Origin: Acetobacter sp.
GTDB lineage: Bacteria; Pseudomonadota; Alphaproteobacteria; RF32; CAG-239
Direction of reading: 5' to 3'
NCBI GenBank assembly: GCA_023665325.1
Contig: JAMPED010000023.1
Location: 1-23,876, forward strand
Length of the DNA: 23,876 bases
Positions within the stretch are counted from its first letter, which is position 1. Each line of letters starts with the position of its first letter. This document shows positions 6,936 through 14,561 of this stretch, piece after piece. Below the pieces are notes generated by a model. It was given only the letters and a program-made list of their open reading frames with translations. It ran no database searches and was not told where the DNA came from. The position numbers and the translations under genes were made by a program.

Positions 6936-7958
6936 TTATTTCAATTTATTATACTCTTCATCACTAACGGCTTCGAGCCATTCGCTTGTTGCGCCTTCGT
7001 TAGGGATTGAGATGGCAATATGTGTAAACCAACTGTCTTTTGCGGCTCCGTGCCAATGTTTTACCCCTTCGGGAATGTTTACGACATCACCGGCTTTAAG
7101 CTCTTGAGCTGGTTTACCCCATTCCTGATACCAACCACGACCAGATATTACAAATAAAGTTTGTCCGGTTTTGTGATGGATATGCCAATTATTACGGCAT
7201 TTTGGCTCAAATGTTACATTTGCAGCGCTGATACCATCTTTTGTTAATGGTTGTAGGTAACTCTTGCCGATGAAATATTGGGCATATGCTGTATTTTCTG
7301 TTCCAAAGCCAAAGAGAACATTTTCAGCCCCTGTCTTATCTGCAATTTCTAAAATTTCATTGATTTGTTCATCTGTTAAGCCATTATGTTTTCCGATATT
7401 AATATGACTGTTTAGTTGACTGCTAACACCATTTAAAGACGCAAGCATTGCCACGGTTGCTAATTCTCTGGTTTGCCAATCAACATTATCTCGTGCAAAT
7501 ATATCCCCAAAAAGATGAGCTTTTAGATATTCATCTATTGCTGGAGCAAATTCAAATAATTTTCCTTCAACTGGTTTCCCAACTAGTTTAGTTTGATTTT
7601 CCGTACCATATTCAAGGCTATTTCCTGCTGGTTTAGCGTTTGGCTGTTTTCCTTCTTCATCTTTATTGTTCCGTTCTTCAACAACCTGCATTAGGGTATT
7701 CAAGGCGTTTAAGCTACGAGGAAAGCCACAATATGCATACGCTTGCACCAAAATTTCTTTAAATTCATTAACCGTTATACCATTATCTAATCCTGCTGCT
7801 AGCGCTTGTTTTAGGCTGGCCTGATTTCCCCGTGCTGCATATGAGGCTACTGTTGCGATTGATTTCTGTTTGGTGGTTAAAGCATTTTCTGCCATTGCAT
7901 ATTCTCCTAAAAACAAAGTTGCCGTTAATATTATTGAAGTTAAGATTTTTCTTACCAT
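6936..7958 (-). CDS. Exported carboxymuconolactone decarboxylase-cupin fusion
   Basis: 340 residues. A signal peptide (MVRKILTSIILTATLFLGEYAMA) is followed by a first CMD/AhpD-like domain (about 30-105, ITVNEFKEILVQAYAYCGFP) and a second CMD domain (about 140-215, DWQTRELATVAMLASLNG, then QLNSHINIGKHNGLTDEQI). A C-terminal cupin (about 245-325) has metal-type residues in NWHIHHKTGQTLF and GVKHWHGA; the usual cupin Glu is replaced by Gln. CMD-cupin fusions are common near AraC regulators and oxidoreductases. The chemistry is unknown: decarboxylase, peroxidase-like or detoxification are all open. The signal peptide puts it in the periplasm. GGAGGT precedes ATG 7958. A conserved 37-bp element lies 60-96 bp upstream. 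Confidence 0.9.
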   Translation of the reverse strand: MVRKILTSIILTATLFLGEYAMAENALTTKQKSIATVASYAARGNQASLKQALAAGLDNGITVNEFKEILVQAYAYCGFPRSLNALNTLMQVVEERNNKDEEGKQPNAKPAGNSLEYGTENQTKLVGKPVEGKLFEFAPAIDEYLKAHLFGDIFARDNVDWQTRELATVAMLASLNGVSSQLNSHINIGKHNGLTDEQINEILEIADKTGAENVLFGFGTENTAYAQYFIGKSYLQPLTKDGISAANVTFEPKCRNNWHIHHKTGQTLFVISGRGWYQEWGKPAQELKAGDVVNIPEGVKHWHGAAKDSWFTHIAISIPNEGATSEWLEAVSDEEYNKLK

Positions 7959-8017
7959 TTGTAGACCTCCGAAAATAATAAACTATTTATAGTTTAACCT
8001 TATTTTTTTAAACTTAC

Positions 8018-8054
8018 AGACCTGTTACTCTCAAAAAATTGCCTATTTCTATCA
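8018..8054 (-). promoter_or_regulatory. 37-bp conserved element, copy 1 (probable AraC operator)
   Basis: Matches 10166-10202 at 35 of 37 positions, same orientation; the shared core includes CTCTCAAAAAATTGCC followed by TATTTCTATCA. It lies 60 bp upstream of the CMD-cupin start (-) and also 60 bp upstream of the divergent AraC gene (+), so one site could control both. Confidence 0.65.
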
Positions 8055-8113
8055 TTTTTTATTTGAATTTGAAAAAAATGTTACTATCCTTTGAGATAGA
8101 AAGAGAGGGTTTT

Positions 8114-9001
8114 ATGAGTGAATTGATTAATAAACGGGATTTACTAAAAAAACGCATGCTAGAATTGTTTCCTGCTCCTGGGCTTTTGCAAACAGATATT
8201 AAAGGTTTTAGTGCTTCTTTTCGTACTCAGCCAACATTTAATCAGCATTGTTTTTACAAGCCTATGGCTATTCTTGTTTTACAAGGACAAAAACAAACTG
8301 TTTTGGGATCTCAAAAATTTACATACAATGAAAATCAGCTGGTGGTTACATCTATTGACATTCCTACAATTGGTAGCATTACGGAAGCTAGTTTGGAAAA
8401 ACCTTTTATGACATTGATTTTAGATTTGGACAATGAGGTTATCAGTCAACTATTACAAGAAGGTGAATATCCTTTTGGCGAAACAGCTTGCCGTGGTATG
8501 GGAATTGCTGAGGCAGATGAGGCGTTGCTTGATGCTTTCTATCGTTTGAGCTTATTAGTCGGAAACCCTGAAAAGCAAAAAATTATGGCGCCGATGATTA
8601 TTAAAGAAATTCATTATTTGCTTTTAACTTCTTCACTAGGAGATATTTTGCGTTCGGTTCATACAAAAGGCTCGCAGAACAATCAAATAGCTAATGCGAT
8701 TGCGTGGTTAAAGGAAAATTTTCGTCAACCCCTAAAAATTGATGAATTGGCACAACGCTTTAACATGGCGGAATCTTCATTTTATCGTCATTTCAGTAAA
8801 GTAACTAGCTTAAGCCCTTTGCAATATCAGAAAAAATTACGTCTACACGAAGCGCAAAGGCTGATGTTAGCGGAAAATTTGAGCGCAGAAAACGCTTGTT
8901 ATAAAGTTGGTTATGAAAGCGCTAGTCAGTTTAATCGTGAATATAAGCGTATGTTTGGAACTCCGCCAAAAGCAAACATAAATAAACTTAAAACAGCTTA
9001 A
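8114..9001 (+). CDS. AraC-family transcriptional regulator (AraC_N type)
   Basis: 295 residues from ATG 8114, which follows GAGAGGG; the frame stays open 25 codons upstream (to 8039), but those lack a ribosome binding site and overlap the operator region. Residues 1-185 look like the AraC_N (PF06719) sensor domain (QHCFYKPMAILVLQGQKQ, then LVVTSIDIPTIG). The C-terminal ~100 residues are a two-HTH AraC domain: IDELAQRFNMAESSFYRHF, then the canonical second half ACYKVGYESASQFNREYKRM and FGTPP. YqhC-like members of this group sense aldehydes or other electrophiles and activate neighbouring oxidoreductases; that ligand class is inference here. It sits between the CMD-cupin/SDR operon and the hydrolase, all likely its targets through the two 37-bp elements. 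Confidence 0.93.
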   Translation: MSELINKRDLLKKRMLELFPAPGLLQTDIKGFSASFRTQPTFNQHCFYKPMAILVLQGQKQTVLGSQKFTYNENQLVVTSIDIPTIGSITEASLEKPFMTLILDLDNEVISQLLQEGEYPFGETACRGMGIAEADEALLDAFYRLSLLVGNPEKQKIMAPMIIKEIHYLLLTSSLGDILRSVHTKGSQNNQIANAIAWLKENFRQPLKIDELAQRFNMAESSFYRHFSKVTSLSPLQYQKKLRLHEAQRLMLAENLSAENACYKVGYESASQFNREYKRMFGTPPKANINKLKTA

Positions 9002-9006
9002 GTTTG

Positions 9007-9035
9007 AAAACCCGAGAGAACTTCCCTCGGGTTTT
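9007..9035. terminator. Bidirectional terminator between araC-like and hydrolase genes
   Basis: AAAACCCGAG (9007-9016) pairs perfectly with CTCGGGTTTT (9026-9035). It serves both convergent genes. Confidence 0.8.
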
Positions 9036-9058
9036 GCTTTAATCTATCAGCTTCCAAA

Positions 9059-10108
9059 TTATAGGTTTTCACTAAAGAACTTTACAAGTTTATCCTCTGC
9101 GGTTTGCACATATTCTGGCACAAAATATGCTTGGATATGCGTTGCATTGGGAATGAGGTATAATTCTTTATTATTTGTTCCAGTTGCCTTGTTATATGCA
9201 TCTTCAGACATATAAAGAGAATCGGCGTTTTCTCCGGCAATTATTAACAATGGTTGGTTAATGAGTTCGATTTGATTAGTTGCATCCCACGCCATTAAAT
9301 CCATCAAGCTACTTTCGGTATATTCAAAAGTTGAGTTTGGGTGTGCGTGTGTTCTCAGATAATATTTAAATCCCTCACGATATAAATCAAATGGGAGTTT
9401 TTCTGCTTGTTCATCCGTTATACCAGCCATTGAACCTACTAGTTTTTCTTCTCCGGTTTTTACAGCGTGAACACGAGCTTCATTAGCTTTTGCCAATCGT
9501 GTTTGTACACTATCCAGCTGACTATCTGCATAACCATTTCTGCGGACACGACCGGTATTAAACATACTTAATGTGGCAACGGCTTTTAAACGTTTATCAG
9601 ACTGTGCTGCTTTCAGGGTATATCCGCCACCGCCACATATTCCTAGAATTCCTAATCGGTTTGCATCTACCCCTGCATATTGTGAAATATAATCGACCAT
9701 ACCGTGAATATCTTCTTCTCGGTAGGCTGGTTTGTCGGTATGTCTGGGTTCTCCGCCGCTTGCTCCCTGATATGAAGCGTCTGCGGCTATAGTGATATAA
9801 CCATTTTCAGCCAAGCGCTCAGCATACAAACCCGCCACCTGCTCTTTTACCCCTCCATTTGGGTGAGCCACTACAATTGCCGGATAAGATTTCGACGAAT
9901 CATAATTTGCTGGTGTATAAACATTTGCGGCAATATCTATACCGTGTAATTTGTATGTTACTGGATGGATATTCACTTTTCCGGCGATGTTTTCGGTTAT
10001 TGCATTTTCATATACTAATCCGAATGGATTAACATTTTCTGCAGCCAAGTTATTACTCCCTGCAACTAATGCTGCTCCGATAATTGCTATCATCATCAAT
10101 CCTTTCAT
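9059..10108 (-). CDS. Exported alpha/beta hydrolase, YcjY/dienelactone-hydrolase-like, Cys nucleophile
   Basis: 349 residues from ATG 10108, 7 nt after AAGGAG; a TTG six bases upstream is adjacent to the ribosome binding site and unlikely as start. A signal peptide (MKGLMMIAIIGAALVAGS...AA) indicates export. The fold starts with YPAIVVAHPNGGVKEQ (oxyanion loop), then the nucleophile elbow LGILGICGGGGYT, where Cys replaces the usual Ser, as in dienelactone hydrolases and E. coli YcjY. An acid candidate lies in LLIIAGENADSLYMSED and the His in IPNATHIQAYF. The function is probably hydrolysis of an ester, lactone or thioester; the substrate is unknown. It carries copy 2 of the 37-bp element 58-94 bp upstream and so belongs with the neighbouring AraC regulon. 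Confidence 0.9.
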   Translation of the reverse strand: MKGLMMIAIIGAALVAGSNNLAAENVNPFGLVYENAITENIAGKVNIHPVTYKLHGIDIAANVYTPANYDSSKSYPAIVVAHPNGGVKEQVAGLYAERLAENGYITIAADASYQGASGGEPRHTDKPAYREEDIHGMVDYISQYAGVDANRLGILGICGGGGYTLKAAQSDKRLKAVATLSMFNTGRVRRNGYADSQLDSVQTRLAKANEARVHAVKTGEEKLVGSMAGITDEQAEKLPFDLYREGFKYYLRTHAHPNSTFEYTESSLMDLMAWDATNQIELINQPLLIIAGENADSLYMSEDAYNKATGTNNKELYLIPNATHIQAYFVPEYVQTAEDKLVKFFSENL

Positions 10109-10165
10109 ATTCAATCTCCTTTTATTTTACTGAATTTAATATAAAATAAATCTCAAAAAAGATGA

Positions 10166-10202
10166 AGACCTGATGCTCTCAAAAAATTGCCTATTTCTAT
10201 CA
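10166..10202 (-). promoter_or_regulatory. 37-bp conserved element, copy 2 (probable AraC operator)
   Basis: Second copy of the element at 8018-8054, differing at two positions (GTTAC versus GATGC). It is placed and oriented alike relative to its minus-strand gene, just upstream of where a promoter (minus-strand TATATT-like box near 10140) would be. Confidence 0.65.
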
Positions 10203-10283
10203 CACATAATTTATCATTATTCTACAATATTAAGACATTTTTTGATTGTAACAAAAATTTAAGACTTCATTTGGCAAAATATG

Positions 10284-10312
10284 TTGCAGGTTCATAAATT
10301 TTATGATATATT
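10284..10312 (+). promoter_or_regulatory. Promoter of the 10347 gene
   Basis: TTGCAG (10284-10289), a 17-nt spacer, TATATT (10307-10312). AGGAG follows near 10335. Confidence 0.6.
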
Positions 10313-10346
10313 TAAATAAAGAAAATGCTCGTTTAGGAGAAAGACA

Positions 10347-11207
10347 ATGGCTGATAGAAAAGTTAAAACCGATGCAGAATTAAAGCAACAACTAGAAGAT
10401 GCTATGAAAAGGTTACGCCCGATGGTGGTTGAAAATAAAGGCAATGAATCTGTTTTAGGAAGATTAGAGAAATTTGCAAAACGTCCTGACGAGGCCAGAA
10501 CACCTGAAAATAAAAAAGAAAAAACAAAACCTTTAGGATTAAATGGTTTAGCTAAGAAAGGTAATGCTCTGGATAAAAAAGCACGTGAAGCTGGTATTGA
10601 TATTTCTCGTCCTTCAAAAGATAAAGATGAAAAAGATGATAAGGATAAGAAGAAAGAAAAAGAAAAAGAGAATACCCCTGAAAAGCAAGAAGCTAAGATG
10701 AAAGAAATGTTTAGCAAGGTCAAACTTCCGAGTGGAATGGAGATTCACCAGGAAGGTCCTCAATGGGTATTGGTTAGTAAAGATGGCAAGCAGCGTACTG
10801 ATGTTACTGATGTTATGAATACTATTGATAAATTTAATCAAAATGTTGATGCAGCTAATGAGCAAAACAGAATGCAAAATGCTGCACAAAGTGGCGTAGA
10901 CAAAGCAGCTGATATTAACAAAAAAGATCAAGGATTAACTATTAGTGAAACATCTGGCAGAGTACAGATGGTTGGAGAAGTATTGCCTAAAGTTGCCGGA
11001 ACTGATGGACAACCTGTATTTAAGCCTGAAGATGTAAAGGCTGTTGCTGAAACAGCAATTAGTTTTTCTAATGAAAAAGCTCTTCTTGAAAAACTAAAAG
11101 ATCCGAAAGCATTAGAGGAAATGCGTAAACGCGAGAAAAATAATGAGCGTACAGCAGAAGAGATGGCGCGTAAACGTCAGCTTGAGCAATCACGCGGTGG
11201 ACGATAA
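10347..11207 (+). CDS. Hypothetical, highly charged cytoplasmic protein
   Basis: 286 residues, no recognised family, no signal peptide and no membrane segment. The N-terminal ~90 residues are polar and helical. Residues about 93-118 are almost entirely Lys/Asp/Glu (KDEKDDKDKKKEKEKE), a disordered linker. A short ordered segment follows (SGMEIHQEGPQWVLVSKDGK), resembling a small beta domain. The C-terminal third is helical, ending EEMARKRQLEQSRGGR. An AAG/GAA-rich coding stretch produces false reading frames on the other strand. The start is supported by AGGAG 8-10 nt upstream of ATG, with an own promoter and terminator. Like the 2002 gene, probably a lineage-specific protein. Confidence 0.8.
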   Translation: MADRKVKTDAELKQQLEDAMKRLRPMVVENKGNESVLGRLEKFAKRPDEARTPENKKEKTKPLGLNGLAKKGNALDKKAREAGIDISRPSKDKDEKDDKDKKKEKEKENTPEKQEAKMKEMFSKVKLPSGMEIHQEGPQWVLVSKDGKQRTDVTDVMNTIDKFNQNVDAANEQNRMQNAAQSGVDKAADINKKDQGLTISETSGRVQMVGEVLPKVAGTDGQPVFKPEDVKAVAETAISFSNEKALLEKLKDPKALEEMRKREKNNERTAEEMARKRQLEQSRGGR

Positions 11208-11217
11208 TCTTGTTACA

Positions 11218-11240
11218 ACGGAGCTTCGGCTCCGTTTTTT
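11218..11240 (+). terminator. Terminator of the 10347 gene
   Basis: ACGGAGC-TTCG-GCTCCGT (11218-11235) with a stable UUCG tetraloop, then T to 11240. Confidence 0.9.
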
Positions 11241-11248
11241 ATTGTTCT

Positions 11249-11279
11249 AAAAAAAGACCGGCATATAAATACCGGTCTT
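11249..11279 (-). terminator. Terminator of the OPRT-like gene
   Basis: On the minus strand AAGACCGG pairs with CCGGTCTT (11272-11279 with 11254-11261), followed by T7. Confidence 0.85.
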
Positions 11280-11314
11280 AAATTGTTGTTTTTCAGATAA
11301 GGGCGATTTACTGT

Positions 11315-11794
11315 TTAGAGTTCATCTGTATAAACAAGGGCGGAAATCTCAACATCATTCTCCCTAGCAAAACTTTCAAGCCTAGCGCGGGAATGTGAAA
11401 TAAGGCATATAATGCTAACCTTACTTCCCATTTTTTTGATGGTGGCAACCTGCTGAGCAAGTTCACTACCGGCTCGGAACGACTGCTTAATGAGTACAAC
11501 TTCCTTGACGCTTGCGGAACGAAGGCGCTTGAGATTTTGGATATTACCGGTGACAAGCGTCTTCACCTGAAGGGTGAGCGCGAGCTCGTTGATGAGCTGC
11601 CCGAGATGGTTATTGTTGCTCCGGTAAGAAGGAACAATAACGCACGCCTGCGGTTTCTTTTTAACTTCTGCAAGAATGTCAGCAATTGCCTCTTTCCTGA
11701 AGAACTCGTCTTTTGACAGATTCTTTACATCGATTTCAATATCGATACCATTTTCTTCTTTGATAGCGTATGACGCTACAACTTCTTTCTTCAT
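11315..11794 (-). CDS. Orotate phosphoribosyltransferase-like protein lacking the PRPP motif
   Basis: 159 residues. The last ~65 residues align by eye with bacterial OPRT: VKEVVLIKQSFRAGSELAQQ corresponds to VVVVEDLISTGGS plus its helix, then KKMGSKVSIICLISHS and a terminal VYTDEL like OPRT's SDYSAL. The two acidic residues and TGG of the PRPP loop are replaced (KQSFRAG), and the protein is ~50 residues shorter than a typical OPRT, so catalysis is unlikely. A regulatory or structural role is possible. The gene is ~50% G+C in sampled lines against about 35-40% nearby, and it lacks a clear ribosome binding site. Flanked by its own terminator and an inverted repeat (11843-11870). The product call is tentative; the coding frame is firm. 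Confidence 0.6.
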   Translation of the reverse strand: MKKEVVASYAIKEENGIDIEIDVKNLSKDEFFRKEAIADILAEVKKKPQACVIVPSYRSNNNHLGQLINELALTLQVKTLVTGNIQNLKRLRSASVKEVVLIKQSFRAGSELAQQVATIKKMGSKVSIICLISHSRARLESFARENDVEISALVYTDEL

Positions 11795-11842
11795 AATTGT
11801 AACTTTTTTAGGTGAAACATAATTGTATTTATCTTAGTTTAA

Positions 11843-11870
11843 CTTGACAGAAAGCTTATTGTTTGTCAAG
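11843..11870. promoter_or_regulatory. Inverted repeat upstream of the OPRT-like gene
   Basis: CTTGACA (11843-11849) and TGTCAAG (11864-11870), a perfect 7-bp inverted repeat with centres 21 bp apart, i.e. on one face of the helix, 49-76 bp upstream of the ATG. Each arm contains a -35-like TTGACA, but no well-spaced -10 was found. Confidence 0.35.
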
Positions 11871-11894
11871 TACTTTTAATAAAATAGTTTATAT

Positions 11895-11933
11895 AAAAAA
11901 GCAGACCGGAAAATGGTTTGTTTTTCCAGTCTG
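11895..11933. terminator. Hairpin with T-runs on both sides
   Basis: CAGAC-GGAAAA pairs with TTTTCC-GTCTG (11902-11913 with 11922-11933, one C/A mismatch). T5 follows on the plus strand and T6 on the minus strand. It separates the OPRT-like gene from the empty interval to its right. Confidence 0.65.
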
Positions 11934-12226
11934 TTTTTGAGCTAATAAAAAAGCTTCCCTGCGCGCTTTCTTATATTCTCCAATATTTAATCTTTATGCA
12001 GTTTCCTGCACCTCATTATATCCTGACAATAGTGATTAAACTATTCCGATATAAGAACAATATTTCAGCCAGAGGACGGCCAAAACGCTATATAATACGC
12101 TATAATAGTATACAAATAATATTAAGATTTCGTTACTCAGTCTGCATAAAAAAAAATTGCTTACAACAAAAAAAATATTTTATTATACATTTATTTTTCA
12201 AATATTTTTTAAATGCTTGATTATGT
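11934..12226 (-). other. Gene-free interval between two terminators; possible small RNA
   Basis: No credible protein gene. On the minus strand it lies between the radC terminator (12227-12252) and another terminator (11895-11933), so a separate transcript is implied if both act leftward. Small hairpins are visible on that strand: TGCAG-GAAA-CTGCA with a GNRA loop (11997-12010) and AATAGT/ACTATT (12028-12045). AGGA-TATA-ATG starts a 9-codon frame (MRCRKLHKD). No clear promoter; not a recognised RNA. Confidence 0.25.
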
Positions 12227-12252
12227 AAAAAAAGACACCAATTACAGGTGTC
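12227..12252 (-). terminator. radC terminator
   Basis: GACACC/GGTGTC stem (12234-12239 with 12247-12252), followed on the minus strand by T7, 26 nt past the radC stop. Confidence 0.85.
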
Positions 12253-12278
12253 CTTTTGTTATTGATTGTGGATAAAAT

Positions 12279-13004
12279 CTATTCTTTCCATAGCATTGAT
12301 AAACGTTCGCGAAAACTGTAATATCCACGTGTACTAATAATCAGATGGTCATCAATAAACATATCAACAGTTTTGAGTGCTTTTATCAACTCTTTGGTGA
12401 TTTGAATATCTGATTTTGATGGGGTTGTATCTCCTGATGGATGATTATGAATCAATATAACTCCCTTTGCATTATACATCATCATTTTGGCGATAATTTC
12501 TCTAGGGCTTATAAGCACCGAATCGATTGTACCTGAGTGTTCAACACTATCCCGAATAAAACAGCCGTGAACATCAAGATACATCACTAAAACTTGTTCT
12601 TGCCCCTCATAACCGATACGCGTACGGCAATATTCAACAATTTTGTTCTTACTGCTCAAAATTGGACCATCTCGGTTTTCAAGATTTTCCCAACAAATCT
12701 TATTTGCGGCAGCGTGTATCAGAGCAAATAATGTTGCTGTATTACTACCGACACCCGGTGCATTCAATAATTCTGCAACAGGGGCGGCTAATACACTGGC
12801 TAAGTTTGTATAACGACGAATTAGACTTTTTGCCAAAGGTTTCACATCTTTCCGTGGCAGCGCATACATCAATATAAGCTCCAACAGTTCATAGTCTGGC
12901 ATTGAACGCCCACCATCTGTTACAAATCGTGCTTTTAACCGTTGACGATGTCCAATATAGTCCGGGGTTTCCGGTGTAATTTTGATTTCATCATCTCGTT
13001 CCAT
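12279..13004 (-). CDS. radC: RadC-family JAB-domain protein
   Basis: 241 residues, normal for the family. An N-terminal helix-hairpin-helix part (MPDYELLELILMYALPRKD, then LLNAPGVGSNTATLF) precedes the MPN/JAB metalloprotein core (residues about 115-240). The zinc-type motif HNHPSGDTTPSKSD is intact. RadC was once linked to DNA repair, but its true function is unresolved, so no reaction is claimed. The ATG at 13004 has AAGGA upstream. It follows map by 26 nt on the same strand, an arrangement I recall in Alphaproteobacteria (sfsA-map-radC); sfsA is not seen here. Own terminator downstream. Confidence 0.95.
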   Translation of the reverse strand: MERDDEIKITPETPDYIGHRQRLKARFVTDGGRSMPDYELLELILMYALPRKDVKPLAKSLIRRYTNLASVLAAPVAELLNAPGVGSNTATLFALIHAAANKICWENLENRDGPILSSKNKIVEYCRTRIGYEGQEQVLVMYLDVHGCFIRDSVEHSGTIDSVLISPREIIAKMMMYNAKGVILIHNHPSGDTTPSKSDIQITKELIKALKTVDMFIDDHLIISTRGYYSFRERLSMLWKE

Positions 13005-13030
13005 TTTAAGTCCTTATTTTTGTTATGTTT

Positions 13031-13831
13031 TTATTTTTTATATGGCGGTCTATCAAACCCTTTGGGAGAATAGGTAAAGACTTCACAACCATCTTTGGTG
13101 ACCCCTAGGGAGTGTTCAAACTGAGCTGATAATGTTCTGTCTTTGGTGACTGCCGTCCAACCATTAGGGAGAATCGTTCCAAACTTTTTGCCAATATTTA
13201 TCATCGGTTCAATTGTAAAGAACATTCCTTCTTTAATTAACGGACCTGTTCCCTTACGTCCATAATGTAATACATTTGGTTCATCGTGAAAGACTCTGCC
13301 CAAGCCGTGTCCACAAAACATTTCAACCACTGAATAACCATATTTGTGAGCATATTCTTCAATGACTGCGCCGATATCTCCGAATCGAGCTCCTGGACGA
13401 ACAACATCTATACCGCGCATCAAACACTCATATGTTACATCACATAAACGTGTTGCTTTTAGTTTTGGTTTACCGACATAATACATTCGTGATGTATCAC
13501 CAAACCAACCATCTAGAATGACTGTCACATCAATATTAACAATATCTCCATCTTCTAGCTTACGCTCATCAGGTATGCCGTGGCATATAACGTGATTGAT
13601 TGAGGTGCAGATTGTTTTAGGATAACCGTGATAGCCTAAGCAAGCAGGTATTGCATTGTGTGATGTGATAAATTCACGACATAAGTCGTCCAAATATTCG
13701 GTTGTAACACCGACATCTACAAAATCTGTAATATAGTCTAAACATTCCGCGGCAAGTTTGCCAGCTTTACGCATTCCTTCAAAATCTGCTGCTTCATAAA
13801 TTTTTATACCATTATCATCTGTTGTAGCCAA
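13031..13831 (-). CDS. map: Methionine aminopeptidase, type I
   Basis: 266 residues. Removes the initiator Met from nascent proteins. All five dimetal ligands are present at the expected spacing: Asp101, Asp112, His175 (in CGHGLGRVFHDEPNVLHYG), Glu208 (FTIEPM) and Glu239 (FEHS); His84 supplies the further active-site His. Cytoplasmic, ribosome-associated. First gene of a map-radC unit. The start ATG at 13831 follows AAAGGAGC. No N-terminal SH3-like extension, as usual in bacteria. Confidence 0.97.
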   Translation of the reverse strand: MATTDDNGIKIYEAADFEGMRKAGKLAAECLDYITDFVDVGVTTEYLDDLCREFITSHNAIPACLGYHGYPKTICTSINHVICHGIPDERKLEDGDIVNIDVTVILDGWFGDTSRMYYVGKPKLKATRLCDVTYECLMRGIDVVRPGARFGDIGAVIEEYAHKYGYSVVEMFCGHGLGRVFHDEPNVLHYGRKGTGPLIKEGMFFTIEPMINIGKKFGTILPNGWTAVTKDRTLSAQFEHSLGVTKDGCEVFTYSPKGFDRPPYKK

Positions 13832-13982
13832 CTTTTTGCTCCTTTATTATTTTGTTCTACTTTTGTTTATATACCTTTTATTTAAAAATGCAATTTTTTT
13901 ATTATATTTTTTTCACTTTTTTCGCGATGTATTTTGCCTTAGAGAGTATATATAAGAAAAAACAAAGGATACGGAGGAGTTT

Positions 13983-14456
13983 ATGACACTTAAAATGATG
14001 CAAGGACTGTATAGTTTTGTTTTAGTTTTTGTGACAGCGTGGATTTCAAAATATATTGTTGATTTGGGATTGGTCCCTTTTTATGATCTATTAGAAAAGC
14101 CTGAATTCACTCCTGAAGGTAAGTATTTTTCTTATGCTTGGATGCTGATTTATTTTTTACAATTTATTAGTTTTTATCTGATTTTGGACACACGCAAAAC
14201 AATTGAGCAATTTGATGATGCAAATGCTCTTTTTGTCAGTCAATTGTTCTTGCAAATTGTCTGGGTATTTAGTTTCTTTTATATGCAGCAGCTTGGTGCT
14301 TCAGCAATTGTTATTGTCTTATTGGATATGGTGGTTGCGCTGATGTTACATACTTTTATCTTTATTAACCTATGGTCATTTATTCTATTACTCCCATATC
14401 TTGCGTGGTTAATGTTTGCAACGGTTTTGAATATTTATATCTATTTTCTTAATTAA
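13983..14456 (+). CDS. TspO/MBR-family membrane protein
   Basis: 157 residues, about the family length, with five hydrophobic segments. Recognisable parts: an early KPEFTPEGKYFSYAWMLIYF, matching the PxFtPP...f...W.iLY region, a middle ALFVSQLFLQIVWVFSFFYM, and the C-terminal LLPYLAWLMFATVLNIYIYF, matching PYLlWv.fAt.LN..I..LN. TspO proteins bind porphyrins and cholesterol-like ligands and have been tied to oxygen or tetrapyrrole-dependent regulation. Here the sequence is diverged (the usual WY.. Trp pattern is only partly kept). ATG at 13983 follows GGAGG. Located 105 bp upstream of alaS; I see no terminator between, so some co-transcription is possible. Confidence 0.75.
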   Translation: MTLKMMQGLYSFVLVFVTAWISKYIVDLGLVPFYDLLEKPEFTPEGKYFSYAWMLIYFLQFISFYLILDTRKTIEQFDDANALFVSQLFLQIVWVFSFFYMQQLGASAIVIVLLDMVVALMLHTFIFINLWSFILLLPYLAWLMFATVLNIYIYFLN

Positions 14457-14561
14457 GCAGCTGCGAATCTGTATTTTCCTGAAATTTAAACTTTACATAC
14501 AAAAAAAACTGCTTTAGTTTAGGTTGGTTAAAAGTTTAATTTAATTTTTTGGGAAGAAAAA

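Noticed and set aside
10109..10114. TTG start for the hydrolase
   Set aside because: It would sit one base after AAGGAG; the ATG at 10108 has normal spacing.
10301..10931. Minus-strand frames opposite the 10347 gene
   Set aside because: Ser/Phe-rich translations of an AAG/GAA-rich coding strand; the plus-strand gene has promoter, ribosome binding site and terminator.
11918..12220. 100-residue plus-strand frame in the empty interval
   Set aside because: It begins inside a terminator hairpin, has no ribosome binding site, and its composition (Ile/Phe/Tyr/Lys) is that of random AT-rich DNA.
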